Shown here piece after piece: positions 24,993 to 33,891 of a stretch of 64,000 nt of DNA (positions are counted from its first letter, which is position 1; the number at the start of each line of letters is the position of its first letter). The DNA comes from Candidatus Methylophosphatis roskildensis (lineage in GTDB: Bacteria > Pseudomonadota > Gammaproteobacteria > Burkholderiales > Rhodocyclaceae). The notes under the pieces are model-generated. The model did no database searches. It was not told where the DNA came from and worked only from the letters and a program-made list of their open reading frames with translations. The stretch is from NCBI GenBank assembly GCA_016708905.1, contig JADJEV010000004.1:558001-622000 (forward strand), given 5' to 3'. The position numbers and the translations under genes are program-made.

Positions 24993-25919
24993 ATGCATGA
25001 TATCAAGGCAAGCGCGCTGAAGGCATTGTTTTTTCCAGCGGACCTTCTGCTGCGCCGCTTGCTGTTCAATACGCATCCACCTCCGGTCGCACGCGTGTCG
25101 GTCGACGTCGTCTATGGTCCGGACCCGCAGCAACGCTTGGACGTCATCGAGCCTCATGGCGAGGGGCCGTTTCCGGTGCTGCTGTACTTCCACGGCGGCG
25201 GCTGGATTTCCGGAGACAAGGCGAGCTATGAACGCATCTGTCGCAGCCTTGCCACGAAAGGCTTCGTCACCTTCAACGTCAACTACCGGCTCGCGCCGCG
25301 GCACCGCTTTCCCGCACAAGTGCAGGATGTCGCGAGGGCCGTCGACTGGGTCTGCCGACATGCTCGGGAATATTGCGGGGACGCTTCGAGGATGATACTG
25401 GCGGGAGACTCCGCGGGCGCGCACCTGGCGAGCTGGTATGGTACCGCTGTCGGCAACCAGGCGCTGCAAGCTGCCGCTGGCATCGATGCGCCGCTGCCGC
25501 GCACGGCATTGAGGGGCATCGCCTTGTTCTACGGGATCTACGACGTGGAGAGAGTCCGCGCCTGCAGGTTTCCCTTCATCGACCTTTATCTGCGCAGCCT
25601 GTTGAGCGGAAGCCAGACTGCGAACGCGGCAATGCTTGAGCTCGCCTCGCCGTCGCGTCACATCCACGCGGACCTGCCGCCGATCTTCATCTGCGCCGGA
25701 GAAAGAGACGGGCTTTATCCCGAATCTGTCGCGTATGCACAGGCGCTCAGGGACCGCGGGGCAGACCTCACGACGCTGTTCTTCACCAAGGCGCAATACC
25801 GCGAGGCGACCCATGGATTCCTCTACCTTCACCGCCGTGCGTGCGCCAGGTCGGCGCTGGAGGAAGTCGGGAGATTTCTCGCTCGCTGCGCCGGCCGTCC
25901 AGCCGACGCGGTTTCCTGA
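24993..25919 (+). CDS. HSL-type alpha/beta hydrolase (esterase)
   Basis: The 308-residue protein shows the hormone-sensitive-lipase group motifs HGGGW (in LYFHGGGWISGD) and the nucleophile GDSAGAH. The acid is probably in CAGERDGLYPES and the His in ATHGFLYL. Hydrophobic sequence near the start (LKALFFPADLLLRRLLF) might associate with the membrane. It is divergent from the GNAT gene and followed by an ABC1-kinase gene 225 bp on. A role in lipid or ester turnover is inferred. Confidence 0.85.
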   Translation: MHDIKASALKALFFPADLLLRRLLFNTHPPPVARVSVDVVYGPDPQQRLDVIEPHGEGPFPVLLYFHGGGWISGDKASYERICRSLATKGFVTFNVNYRLAPRHRFPAQVQDVARAVDWVCRHAREYCGDASRMILAGDSAGAHLASWYGTAVGNQALQAAAGIDAPLPRTALRGIALFYGIYDVERVRACRFPFIDLYLRSLLSGSQTANAAMLELASPSRHIHADLPPIFICAGERDGLYPESVAYAQALRDRGADLTTLFFTKAQYREATHGFLYLHRRACARSALEEVGRFLARCAGRPADAVS

Positions 25920-26144
25920 TTCCGCGTCCGCCGATGCAGCGCTCCAGCGAGGTGCGATCCGTGTGCCGTTCCGTTCCCTGGCTATTGACCTGCATTGGGG
26001 ACTGCGCTAGAACCTTTCATGACCGCGGCAACGGACTACATGAGCAATACAGGGCTTACAAGAAGACATCGCCTCCATTGTCCTTCCATGGGATCGACCT
26101 GTCGTGCAGGCCTGTCGGCTTCGCCGGGGCGGGGGAACAATTGA

Positions 26145-27653
26145 ATGCCGAATAGCACGAGCCAGATCGAGGCATGGCTGGCGTTCGATGTGTCGCCCCT
26201 GGTGCCCGATGAGTACGCGGCATTCCGGCCGCTGGTGGCCGATGCGGTGGCGTTCTTCGTCGAGCGCCTGCCGCTGCCGCGTCTGACCGAACTCATCGCC
26301 GCACAGTGCGCCTTGTCGGCCGAAGCGTGCGCCGAAGAGCGGCTGGTCACCCTGATTTCCCGCTGCCCGACCCTGCACAAGCTGAGCCAGGTGGTCGCCC
26401 GCGACCGGCGCCTCGCCGCCACCCTCCGGGCGAGGCTGCAGGCGCTCGAGTCGATGGAGCCTGCGACGCCGGTCGAGGCCGTCATGCCGATCATTCGCAG
26501 CGAACTCGGCGCAGCAGCCGTTTCCGATCTGCGCATCGAATCGCGCGGGCTGGCCGAGGCGAGCGTGGCCGTGGTGATCCCGTTCACCTTCGAAGATCCG
26601 CACGTCGGCCATCCCGTCAACGGGGTGCTCAAGGTTCTCAAGCCGCAGATCGAAGAACGCCTGGAGGAGGAACTCGATATCTGGGCCGACCTGGCCGACT
26701 TCATCGACGAGCGTTGCATGCACGACGGCCTGCCGCCGGTGCGCTGCGGGGAGGTTTTCGCCACGGTGCGCGCGCTCTTGTCCAAGGAGGCGCGGCTGGA
26801 CCACGAGCAGGCGAATCTGCGAGCGGCTGCGGATTTCTACGCCGATTCGGCGAAGGTTCAGATTCCGGCGGTGCTGCCCTGTTCGACGCCGCGCATCACG
26901 GCAATGGAGCGGGTCTTCGGCACCAAGGTGACCGAGGCCGGGCATCTTTGCGACGCCCGACGCAAGGATCTCGCCGGGGTCGTGTTGCGGGAACTGGTCG
27001 CCAAGCCGATCTGGAGCCCCAAGTCGTCGGCGATCTTTCACGCCGACCCGCATGCGGGCAACCTGATGTATACCGACGACGGCCGGCTGGCGGTGCTGGA
27101 CTGGAGTCTGGTCGGGCACCTGGACAAGACGGAGCGGGAACAGACGGCGCAGATCGTGCTCGGGGCGCTTGGCCTCGACGCCGTGCGAATCGCCCGCGCG
27201 ATCAGCGCCATGGCGGTCGAGGAACCCGACGAGGCAGCACTGCGCGAGGTGGTAGCCCAGGCCGTGGGCCGGCTCTACCGCGACGAGCTGCCCGGGCTGG
27301 CGTGGCTCCTGAGTCTGCTGGGAGACGCGATGTTCAAGGCCGGGGTCCGTTTCGGTGAAGACCTGGTGCTGTTCCGCAAGGCCATCCTGACCGTGGAGGG
27401 TGTCGCGGCGGACGTATCGACATGCACGTCGCTGAGCCAGGTTCTGCCGCTCTCCGGTGGCGCCCAGTTGTTGCGTGAATGGGCCAGGCGTTGTGTTGCG
27501 CCACCGGCCTCGCGCGCCTTTGCGACCCACGTCTCCAATCTCGATCTGCTGACCCTCTATTTCGCGGCACCATCCGCCGCCACCCGCTTCGTCAGCGACC
27601 GGCTGTTCTGGCCCCATCATGACAAGTGGTCGGAGGGCCCTCCGCCGGGCTGA
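26145..27653 (+). CDS. ABC1/ADCK (UbiB-like) atypical kinase
   Basis: The 502-residue protein carries the ABC1 core. VLKVLKPQIEERLEEELDIW corresponds to the ATP-site Lys and Glu region, HADPHAGNLMYTDDGRLAVL to the catalytic loop, and LDWSLVG replaces the DFG-like motif. The family's N-terminal KxGQ motif appears only as KLSQ in CPTLHKLSQVVARDRRL, and the Ala-rich loop as GLAEASVAVV. It lacks the usual C-terminal transmembrane pair of UbiB. It is therefore a divergent member, not the ubiquinone UbiB of the ubi operon. The partner and substrate are unknown. Confidence 0.8.
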   Translation: MPNSTSQIEAWLAFDVSPLVPDEYAAFRPLVADAVAFFVERLPLPRLTELIAAQCALSAEACAEERLVTLISRCPTLHKLSQVVARDRRLAATLRARLQALESMEPATPVEAVMPIIRSELGAAAVSDLRIESRGLAEASVAVVIPFTFEDPHVGHPVNGVLKVLKPQIEERLEEELDIWADLADFIDERCMHDGLPPVRCGEVFATVRALLSKEARLDHEQANLRAAADFYADSAKVQIPAVLPCSTPRITAMERVFGTKVTEAGHLCDARRKDLAGVVLRELVAKPIWSPKSSAIFHADPHAGNLMYTDDGRLAVLDWSLVGHLDKTEREQTAQIVLGALGLDAVRIARAISAMAVEEPDEAALREVVAQAVGRLYRDELPGLAWLLSLLGDAMFKAGVRFGEDLVLFRKAILTVEGVAADVSTCTSLSQVLPLSGGAQLLREWARRCVAPPASRAFATHVSNLDLLTLYFAAPSAATRFVSDRLFWPHHDKWSEGPPPG

Positions 27654-27735
27654 CTGGTCGCCGGATACGGACGCCACGAGGCTTCCGGCGGTGGAGGGTG
27701 GTCTGGACAGCGGCTGCGGCGCTTCCGGTGTCAGA

Positions 27736-28851
27736 TCAGGGCAGTACCAGATTGTCGCGGTGAATGAGTTCGAGTTCATCGACGTAGCCGAGGATGGCCT
27801 CGATTTCGTGGCTGCCCTTTCTGGCGATACGACGGGCTTCGATGCTCGAGTAGTTGATCAGGCCGCGGGCGACTTCGCGGCCGTCTGCGTTGCGGCAGGC
27901 AACGACGGCGCCGCGTTCGAAATCACCGCTTATGGACACCACGCCGATGGGCAGCAGGCTCTTGCCGGCTGCAAGCGCCTTGGCGGCACCGTCATCGAGG
28001 GTCAGGCTGCCGGCAAGCTGCAGGTGGTCGGCCAGCCACTGCTTGCGCGCCGCCAACGGGGTGCGCGAGGCGAACAGCAAGGTGCCGAGACCCTCGCCGT
28101 CGGCCAGGCGCAGTAGGGCGTCGGCTTCGTGACCGCTGGCGATAATCGTATGGGCGCCACTGCGCGCGGCGCGTTGTGCCGCACGCACCTTGGTGATCAT
28201 GCCGCCCTTGGAAATGCCGCTGCCGGTGCCGCCGGCCATGGCCGCGAAAGCCGGATCCTCGGCGTTGCCGGTCGAGACCAGCGTTGCCGAGGCATCCCGG
28301 CGTGGGTCCGCGGTATAGAGACCGGCCTGGTCGGTCAGGATGATCAGTCCGTCGGCTTCGATCAGGTTGGCGACCAGGGCGCCGAGGGTGTCGTTGTCGC
28401 CGAACTTGATTTCGTCATAGACGACGGTATCGTTCTCGTTGATGATCGGCACGACGCCGAGCGTCATCAGTGTGCCCAGGGTCGATCGTGCGTTCAGGTA
28501 GCGCGTGCGGTCGGCCAGATCTTCGTGAGTGAGCAGGATCTGGGCGGTGGCCAGTCCATGTGCCGAGAAGGCGGATTCGTAGGCTTGGGCGAGACCCATC
28601 TGACCGACTGCGGCTGCAGCTTGCAGCTCGTGCATGGCGTGCGGCCGGGTTGTCCAGCCCAGGCGCTGCATGCCGGCAGCGATGGCGCCGCTCGATACCA
28701 GCGCGATTTGGCGCCCCTGCACTCGCAGTTGAGCGATCTGGCGCGCCCAGTCGGCCATTGCGTCGAGAGCGAGGCCGGTGCCGTTCCTGGTTACCAGCGC
28801 ACTGCCGACCTTGACGACCAGCCGGCGCGATTCACGAATCTGCGTTCTCAT
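27736..28851 (-). CDS. proB: Glutamate 5-kinase
   Basis: ProB phosphorylates glutamate in the first step of proline synthesis. From ATG 28851 it has 371 residues. The kinase domain contains LVVKVGSALVTRNG, ALVSSGAIAAGMQRLG, FGDNDTLGALVANLIEADGL and GISKGGMITKVRAA. It is followed by a C-terminal PUA domain (AKALAAGKSLLPIGVVSISG). The start lies 20 bp inside the obgE end, so it is the last gene of the rplU-rpmA-obgE-proB cluster, a common proteobacterial order. Confidence 0.95.
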   Translation of the reverse strand: MRTQIRESRRLVVKVGSALVTRNGTGLALDAMADWARQIAQLRVQGRQIALVSSGAIAAGMQRLGWTTRPHAMHELQAAAAVGQMGLAQAYESAFSAHGLATAQILLTHEDLADRTRYLNARSTLGTLMTLGVVPIINENDTVVYDEIKFGDNDTLGALVANLIEADGLIILTDQAGLYTADPRRDASATLVSTGNAEDPAFAAMAGGTGSGISKGGMITKVRAAQRAARSGAHTIIASGHEADALLRLADGEGLGTLLFASRTPLAARKQWLADHLQLAGSLTLDDGAAKALAAGKSLLPIGVVSISGDFERGAVVACRNADGREVARGLINYSSIEARRIARKGSHEIEAILGYVDELELIHRDNLVLP

Positions 28852-29902
28852 CGGAGTCTGCCGTTGTTTCAGTGTTCGGTTCGTCGATCGCGCGTTGCGC
28901 GTCGACATGTTCCATGATCGCGTAGGTGAGTTCGCGACAGCCGTCGCCGGTGATGGCCGAGATCGTGAAATGCCGTTCGGTTGGGCCGAAACGATCGATG
29001 AATGCCTTGACGCGCTCTGCGCGCTCATTCTCGGGCAGCAGATCGATCTTGTTGATCACCAGCCAGCGCGGCTTCAAGAAGAGCGCCTCGTCATAGTTCC
29101 GCAGCTCGTTTACGATCGCCTGCGCCTCATGAACCGGGTCGGCATCCGGATCGAGGGGTGCGATATCGACGACATGAAGCAACAGCCTGGTCCGCGCGAG
29201 GTGACGCAGAAACCGGTGACCCAGTCCTGCACCATCGGCGGCGCCCTCGATCAGTCCGGGAATGTCGGCGATCACGAATGACCGGCTGTCATCGACCCGT
29301 ACGACCCCGAGGTTCGGGTGCAGGGTCGTGAACGGGTAGTCGGCAACCTTGGGACGTGCTGCGGAGACCGAACGAATGAAGGTCGACTTGCCGGCATTCG
29401 GCATGCCGAGCAAACCAACATCCGCCAACACCTTGAGTTCGAGGCGAAGCTCGCGCCGCTGCCCTGCTTCGCCAGGCGTGCATTGGCGTGGTGTGCGATT
29501 GGTGCTCGACTTGAAGTGCAGGTTGCCAAGCCCGCCGTGACCACCCCTGGCGACGAGCGCCCTGGCGCCGTCGTGGGTCAGGTCCGCGACAAGCTCGCCG
29601 CTTTCGAGATCGCTGATGACGCTACCAACCGGCATGCGCAGCATCATGTCCTCGCCGCCCTTGCCGTAGCGGTCCGACCCGCGGCCGTTCTCACCGCGCT
29701 GCGCGCGAAAGATCCGCGTGTAGCGAAAATCTATCAGCGTATTGAGATTGCGGTCGGCCACGGCATAGATGCTCCCGCCGCGTCCGCCGTCGCCGCCGTC
29801 GGGGCCGCCTTTCGGGATAAACTTCTCGCGGCGAAACGATGCGACGCCATTGCCGCCGTCGCCGGCAATCACCTCGATTTTCGCTTCGTCGAAGAATTTC
29901 AT
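28832..29902 (-). CDS. obgE: GTPase Obg
   Basis: Obg is a ribosome-associated GTPase needed for 50S maturation and stress control. The 356-residue protein has the glycine-rich Obg fold (AGDGGNGVASFRREKF, GGPDGGDGGRGGSIY), then the G1 motif GMPNAGKST, G3 DIPGLIEGA and G4 NKID. The C-terminal tail is acidic (DEPNTETTADSDENADS). It follows rpmA after an intrinsic terminator at 29931-29958, so part of its expression may depend on read-through or its own promoter. Confidence 0.96.
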   Translation of the reverse strand: MKFFDEAKIEVIAGDGGNGVASFRREKFIPKGGPDGGDGGRGGSIYAVADRNLNTLIDFRYTRIFRAQRGENGRGSDRYGKGGEDMMLRMPVGSVISDLESGELVADLTHDGARALVARGGHGGLGNLHFKSSTNRTPRQCTPGEAGQRRELRLELKVLADVGLLGMPNAGKSTFIRSVSAARPKVADYPFTTLHPNLGVVRVDDSRSFVIADIPGLIEGAADGAGLGHRFLRHLARTRLLLHVVDIAPLDPDADPVHEAQAIVNELRNYDEALFLKPRWLVINKIDLLPENERAERVKAFIDRFGPTERHFTISAITGDGCRELTYAIMEHVDAQRAIDEPNTETTADSDENADS

Positions 29903-29930
29903 TTCGGCTTGGTAGGCGGCAACAGAAACG

Positions 29931-29958
29931 AAAAGCCCTGCCTCGGCGGGCAGGGCTT
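29931..29958 (-). terminator. Intrinsic terminator between rpmA and obgE
   Basis: On the minus strand a ten-base stem (AAGCCCTGCC with GGCAGGGCTT) is followed by a T-rich run (TTCGTTTCTG). It lies 20 bp after the rpmA stop. Confidence 0.75.
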
Positions 29959-29977
29959 GTGCGTTGTCGAGGCCGGT

Positions 29978-30238
29978 TCAGGCGGCCGGGACGATGCTCA
30001 CGGTACGCCGACGGGCCGCACCCTTGATGGCAAACAGCACTTTACCGCCGACCTTCGCGTAAAGCGTGTGGTCCTTGCCGACACCGACATTGTCGCCCGG
30101 GTGAAACTGCGTGCCGCGCTGGCGCACGATAATGCTGCCGGCGTTGATCAGTTGACCGCCGTAACGCTTGACGCCGAGGCGTTTCGATTGCGAGTCGCGG
30201 CCGTTACGGGAGCTGCCGCCCGCCTTTTTATGTGCCAT
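29978..30238 (-). CDS. rpmA: 50S ribosomal protein L27
   Basis: L27 sits near the peptidyl transferase centre. The 86-residue protein begins MAHKKAGGSSRNGRDSQSKR and has the typical YGGQLINAGSIIVRQRGTQF. It has no N-terminal extension of the cleaved kind found in Firmicutes. It is 24 bp after rplU and ends before an intrinsic terminator. Confidence 0.97.
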   Translation of the reverse strand: MAHKKAGGSSRNGRDSQSKRLGVKRYGGQLINAGSIIVRQRGTQFHPGDNVGVGKDHTLYAKVGGKVLFAIKGAARRRTVSIVPAA

Positions 30239-30262
30239 GTCTTGCTCCTTGTCGAATCGCGG

Positions 30263-30574
30263 TTACGCGTTGATCGCGTCCACCCGCAACTCGGTGTAGT
30301 TCTGCCGATGACCCTGATGCTTTTGATAGTGCTTGCGACGGCGCATCTTGAAGATCTTCACTTTGTCATGGCGTCCCTGGGAGAGCACGGTGAGCTTGAC
30401 GCTGGCGCCGGAAACCAGGGGTGAGCCGATCTTGACCGATTCGCCTTCGCCGACCATGAGTACCTGGTCGAGCGTGATCTCAGTGCCCACGTCTGCCGGT
30501 ATCTGTTCGACTTTGAGTTTTTCGCCGGCGACGACACGATACTGCTTGCCGCCGGTTTTTATGACCGCGTACAT
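30263..30574 (-). CDS. rplU: 50S ribosomal protein L21
   Basis: The 103-residue protein begins MYAVIKTGGKQYRVVAGEKL and ends with KHYQKHQGHRQNYTELRVDA, both standard for L21. It is the first gene of the rplU-rpmA unit, which is transcribed from a well-formed promoter at 30631-30659. Confidence 0.97.
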   Translation of the reverse strand: MYAVIKTGGKQYRVVAGEKLKVEQIPADVGTEITLDQVLMVGEGESVKIGSPLVSGASVKLTVLSQGRHDKVKIFKMRRRKHYQKHQGHRQNYTELRVDAINA

Positions 30575-30630
30575 GGTTGAACTCCGAAGATTGAAGCAAG
30601 ACTGCTGGGAGGTGCTGCAGAAAAACGGGC

Positions 30631-30659
30631 ATTATACACAGGCACTTAGACGGGGTCAA
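30631..30659 (-). promoter_or_regulatory. Sigma70 promoter of rplU-rpmA
   Basis: On the minus strand TTGACC (30659-30654) and TATAAT (30636-30631) are separated by 17 bases. The start codon of rplU is about 57 bp downstream. The same gap must also serve ispB on the other strand. Confidence 0.85.
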
Positions 30660-30735
30660 AGGCTTGATGTGTTGGCTTGACGCAGGGTGGGGTGGCGCCT
30701 AAGATCGCGGTTTTCCCGCGCCAGTCAGCTCCGCC

Positions 30736-31704
30736 TTGTCCCCCGACGTCCTCTTTGCACCCATTGCCGCCGACATGAAGGCGGTCGACGAGGTCATTCG
30801 CGCCCGTCTTTCGTCGGAAGTCGTTCTTATCCGCCAGGTCGCCGAATACATCATCGGCGCCGGGGGAAAGCGGCTGCGGCCGGCCCTGGTACTGTTCGCC
30901 GCCGGGGCAACCGGCTATCGCGGCACCCACCATCATGACCTGGCCGCGGTGGTCGAATTCATCCATACGGCCACGCTGCTCCATGACGATGTGGTCGATG
31001 AGTCGGACCTGCGGCGGGGCAACAGCACTGCCAACGCGATGTTCGGCAATGCGGCGGCCGTGCTGGTCGGCGACTTCCTTTACTCCCGCGCGTTCCAGAT
31101 GATGGTCACCGTCGACAACATGCGTGTCATGAGCGTTTTGTCGGATGCGACGAATACCATCGCGGAGGGGGAAGTGCTGCAATTGATGAACTGCCACAAC
31201 GCCGATGTCGATGTCGAAGCCTACCTGCGGGTCATCCGCTACAAGACCGCCAAGCTGTTCGAGGCTGCGGCCCAGCTTGGGGCGGTTCTCGGCAGAGCCG
31301 ATCCGGACGTCGAGCAAGACCTTGCCCGCTTCGGCATGCATCTCGGCACGGCGTTTCAGTTGATCGACGACGTGCTCGACTATTCGGGCGACGAAAGGAC
31401 GACCGGCAAGCATCTCGGTGATGATCTCTCGGAAGGCAAACCGACGCTACCGCTGATCCATGTCATGCAGCACGGCAATTCCCAGCAGTCCGCTGTCGTG
31501 CGCAAGGCGATCGAAGAGGGCGGCAGAGAGGATTTTCCGGCGGTAATCGACGCGATTCGTGCGACCGGCGCGCTCGGCGAGGCGCGGCGTCGCGCGCAGG
31601 TGGAATCCTCGCTCGCGATGGATGCGCTGTCGCGCCTGCCGAGCTCAACATACAAGGATTCTTTGGTACAATTGACTGAATTTGCAGTCGCGCGCAACTA
31701 CTGA
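30736..31704 (+). CDS. ispB: Octaprenyl diphosphate synthase
   Basis: IspB extends farnesyl diphosphate to the quinone side-chain precursor. The 322-residue protein has the first Asp-rich motif in LLHDDVVDESDLRRG and the second in FQLIDDVLDYSGD, plus GGKRLRP near the start. TTG 30736 is preferred because family N-terminal sequence (ADMKAVDEVIRARLSSEVVL) follows it at the right distance. The first ATG (30775) would cut this. It is divergent from rplU, a classic arrangement. Confidence 0.93.
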   Translation: MSPDVLFAPIAADMKAVDEVIRARLSSEVVLIRQVAEYIIGAGGKRLRPALVLFAAGATGYRGTHHHDLAAVVEFIHTATLLHDDVVDESDLRRGNSTANAMFGNAAAVLVGDFLYSRAFQMMVTVDNMRVMSVLSDATNTIAEGEVLQLMNCHNADVDVEAYLRVIRYKTAKLFEAAAQLGAVLGRADPDVEQDLARFGMHLGTAFQLIDDVLDYSGDERTTGKHLGDDLSEGKPTLPLIHVMQHGNSQQSAVVRKAIEEGGREDFPAVIDAIRATGALGEARRRAQVESSLAMDALSRLPSSTYKDSLVQLTEFAVARNY

Positions 31705-31823
31705 GCATCCCGCTCTCCGAACAGGGGCCGGCCGGGTCCGATGGCCGAGACGTAGTTGAAGGTGCGGCTGCGTTGCTTTCGGCGCGCCGGGCTGTTGCTT
31801 CCCGCGTGTGTTTCTGGTCGATT

Positions 31824-31901
<78 letters not shown>

Positions 31902-32054
31902 TCTCATAGCAACGTCTCACGGTTTGCAGCCCCAAGGCCCCGGTTCAATGGCTTTTCGCCATGGTTCTTCGATTCTCTGGTCGCGATTCCGCTTGTCCTG
32001 CATCATCGGCGTGGATATTCTTTGCCCGCCTGCTTCTTCAATGGAGTTACGGGT

Positions 32055-32297
32055 TTGGGTCGTTTGCTGATTCTCATCTTGCTGGTGGTCGCGGCGTGGT
32101 ATTTCTTTAAGTACGTCGCCGGGCCGTCGAAGGGGCGTCGTTCCGATCGTGACGATGCAGTTCCCGCTCAGGAGCAGATGCTCGCCTGCGGGTATTGCGG
32201 ATTGCATGTTCCGGAGAGCGAAGGCATACGCATCGGAGATGCTTTCTATTGCTGCGAGGCGCATGGCCGTCAGGCAAATGGACCACACGACGGCTGA
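32055..32297 (+). CDS. PP0621-like small membrane protein with a Cys motif
   Basis: From TTG 32055, eight bases after GGAG, the product has 80 residues. It has one N-terminal transmembrane segment (LLILILLVVAAWYFFKYV), a basic linker, and a C-terminal CGYCGLHVPESEGIRIGDAF with a following CCEAH, probably a metal site. This is the layout of the small PP0621-type proteins often found before pilS in betaproteobacteria. It overlaps the pilS start, which suggests coupling. The role is unknown. Confidence 0.75.
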   Translation: MGRLLILILLVVAAWYFFKYVAGPSKGRRSDRDDAVPAQEQMLACGYCGLHVPESEGIRIGDAFYCCEAHGRQANGPHDG

Positions 32298-33891
32298 TCT
32301 TCAGGCCGACCCGTCGACGCCCGCCGGAGCGGAGCGCGAGGTTCGCTGGACTTCGCTGCGCTATTTTGGCGTCTATCGTTTGGTCGTCGCCTCGGTTTTC
32401 CTGGCCGCAGTGCTGATCTACCGCGGTTCGCTGACTTTCGGTTCCGAGAATCTCAGGCTGTTCACGCTCGTCGCAGCGGCCTACTGGGTGTTTGCGGTTC
32501 TGAATCACCTGACGCGCCGCTCGCGATTCGGTCATTTCGACCTTCGTCTGACTCTCCAGGTACTTGCCGACATCTTCGCCCTCACGCTATTGATGTACGC
32601 GAGCGGCGGATACCGCAGCGGTCTGGCGTTCATGATGTTGATCGTACTGGCGGCCGCAGGCTTGATCGGGCAGGGCAGGCTGGTCGTCTTCTATGCCGCC
32701 GCGGCCGCGCTGGCTGTCCTTCTGGAACAGTACTATCGCTTTTTCGTGATCAGAGGGGACACCGGCGACTTCGTGCCGGTTGCGATAACCAGCGCCGGCT
32801 TTTTTGCCGTTGCGCTCATATCGAGACAGGTCGGACAGCGTGTCATGGCGAACGAAGCGCTTGCCGTCAGGCGCGGGGCCGAACTCAAGGATCAGATGCG
32901 CATCAACGAGCGCGTGATTCGAGACATGCAGGACGGCGCGCTGGTGCTCGATCCCGGCGGTGGTTTGCGGCTATGGAACCCTCGCGCCGAAGCGCTTCTC
33001 GGGATGCAGTTCAAATCCGGGCTCGGGGTGGCGCAAATCGCTCCCGATCTGCATCGCGAACTCGTCAGCGCATCGGAACGGGCGGAGAGAACCTTGCCGA
33101 TGCGCTCGATCGACGGCTCCAGGGCGCTTTCCGCGCGAATCGTTCCGGCGAGCGAGCGCGGTGACGTGCTGATCTATGTGGAGGATCTTGGACGCGTTCA
33201 GCAGCAGGCACGCGAACTCAAGCTGGCAGCGCTTGGCCGGCTGACTGCGAATATCGCGCATGAGATTCGCAATCCCTTGTCCTCGATCACCCATGCTGCC
33301 GAGTTGCTGCGCGAAGAGAAACGCGCCGAAACCCAGGCCCGCCTGACGCATATCATCTACGATAACGCGCAGCGGATCGAACGATTGGTGCGTGACGTCC
33401 TGGAACTGGGAAGGCGCGACCGTGTGCAGCCTGAAGCCATCAGGCTGGGGGCATTCATCGAGGGCCTTCGAGATGAACTTGCACTGCAGCACAGTGACGC
33501 TGTTTCGCGCATCGCCATCGACTGCCCGCAGGATCTCGCGATTCGCTGCGACAGGATTCACTTGAGCCAGATTCTCGGGAACCTGGTCGGCAATGCGCTG
33601 CGCTACTGCAGCAAGGAGGCCGGTGCAGTGAGACTGCGCGGCGTGGCCGGTGCTGCGCATACTGTTGCCGCCGGGCGCATCGAACTGCATGTCATCGACG
33701 ACGGAAACGGCGTGCCGGATACGCTTCGCGGACAGATCTTCGAGCCGTTCGTGACGACCCACAGCCAGGGCACCGGTTTGGGGCTGTATATTGCACGTGA
33801 GTTGGCGTCTGCCAACGAAGCCGACCTGGAACTGCTCGACAACGCGCCCGGAGCGCACTTTAGACTGATCTTCCAACCTGCCGATGAATAA
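32263..33891 (+). CDS. pilS: Two-component sensor kinase PilS
   Basis: PilS senses pilin in the membrane and controls PilR. The product of about 542 residues has six hydrophobic segments in its first 190 residues (for example RLVVASVFLAAVLIY). A PAS-like region (MQDGALVLDPGGGLRLWNP) follows. The histidine kinase core has the H-box NIAHEIRNPLSSITHAAELL, the N-box QILGNLVGNALRYC and the G-box GTGLGLYIA. ATG 32263 is chosen, with ATG 32278 as an alternative. It overlaps the small membrane protein upstream and pilR downstream. Confidence 0.9.
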   Translation: MAVRQMDHTTADLQADPSTPAGAEREVRWTSLRYFGVYRLVVASVFLAAVLIYRGSLTFGSENLRLFTLVAAAYWVFAVLNHLTRRSRFGHFDLRLTLQVLADIFALTLLMYASGGYRSGLAFMMLIVLAAAGLIGQGRLVVFYAAAAALAVLLEQYYRFFVIRGDTGDFVPVAITSAGFFAVALISRQVGQRVMANEALAVRRGAELKDQMRINERVIRDMQDGALVLDPGGGLRLWNPRAEALLGMQFKSGLGVAQIAPDLHRELVSASERAERTLPMRSIDGSRALSARIVPASERGDVLIYVEDLGRVQQQARELKLAALGRLTANIAHEIRNPLSSITHAAELLREEKRAETQARLTHIIYDNAQRIERLVRDVLELGRRDRVQPEAIRLGAFIEGLRDELALQHSDAVSRIAIDCPQDLAIRCDRIHLSQILGNLVGNALRYCSKEAGAVRLRGVAGAAHTVAAGRIELHVIDDGNGVPDTLRGQIFEPFVTTHSQGTGLGLYIARELASANEADLELLDNAPGAHFRLIFQPADE

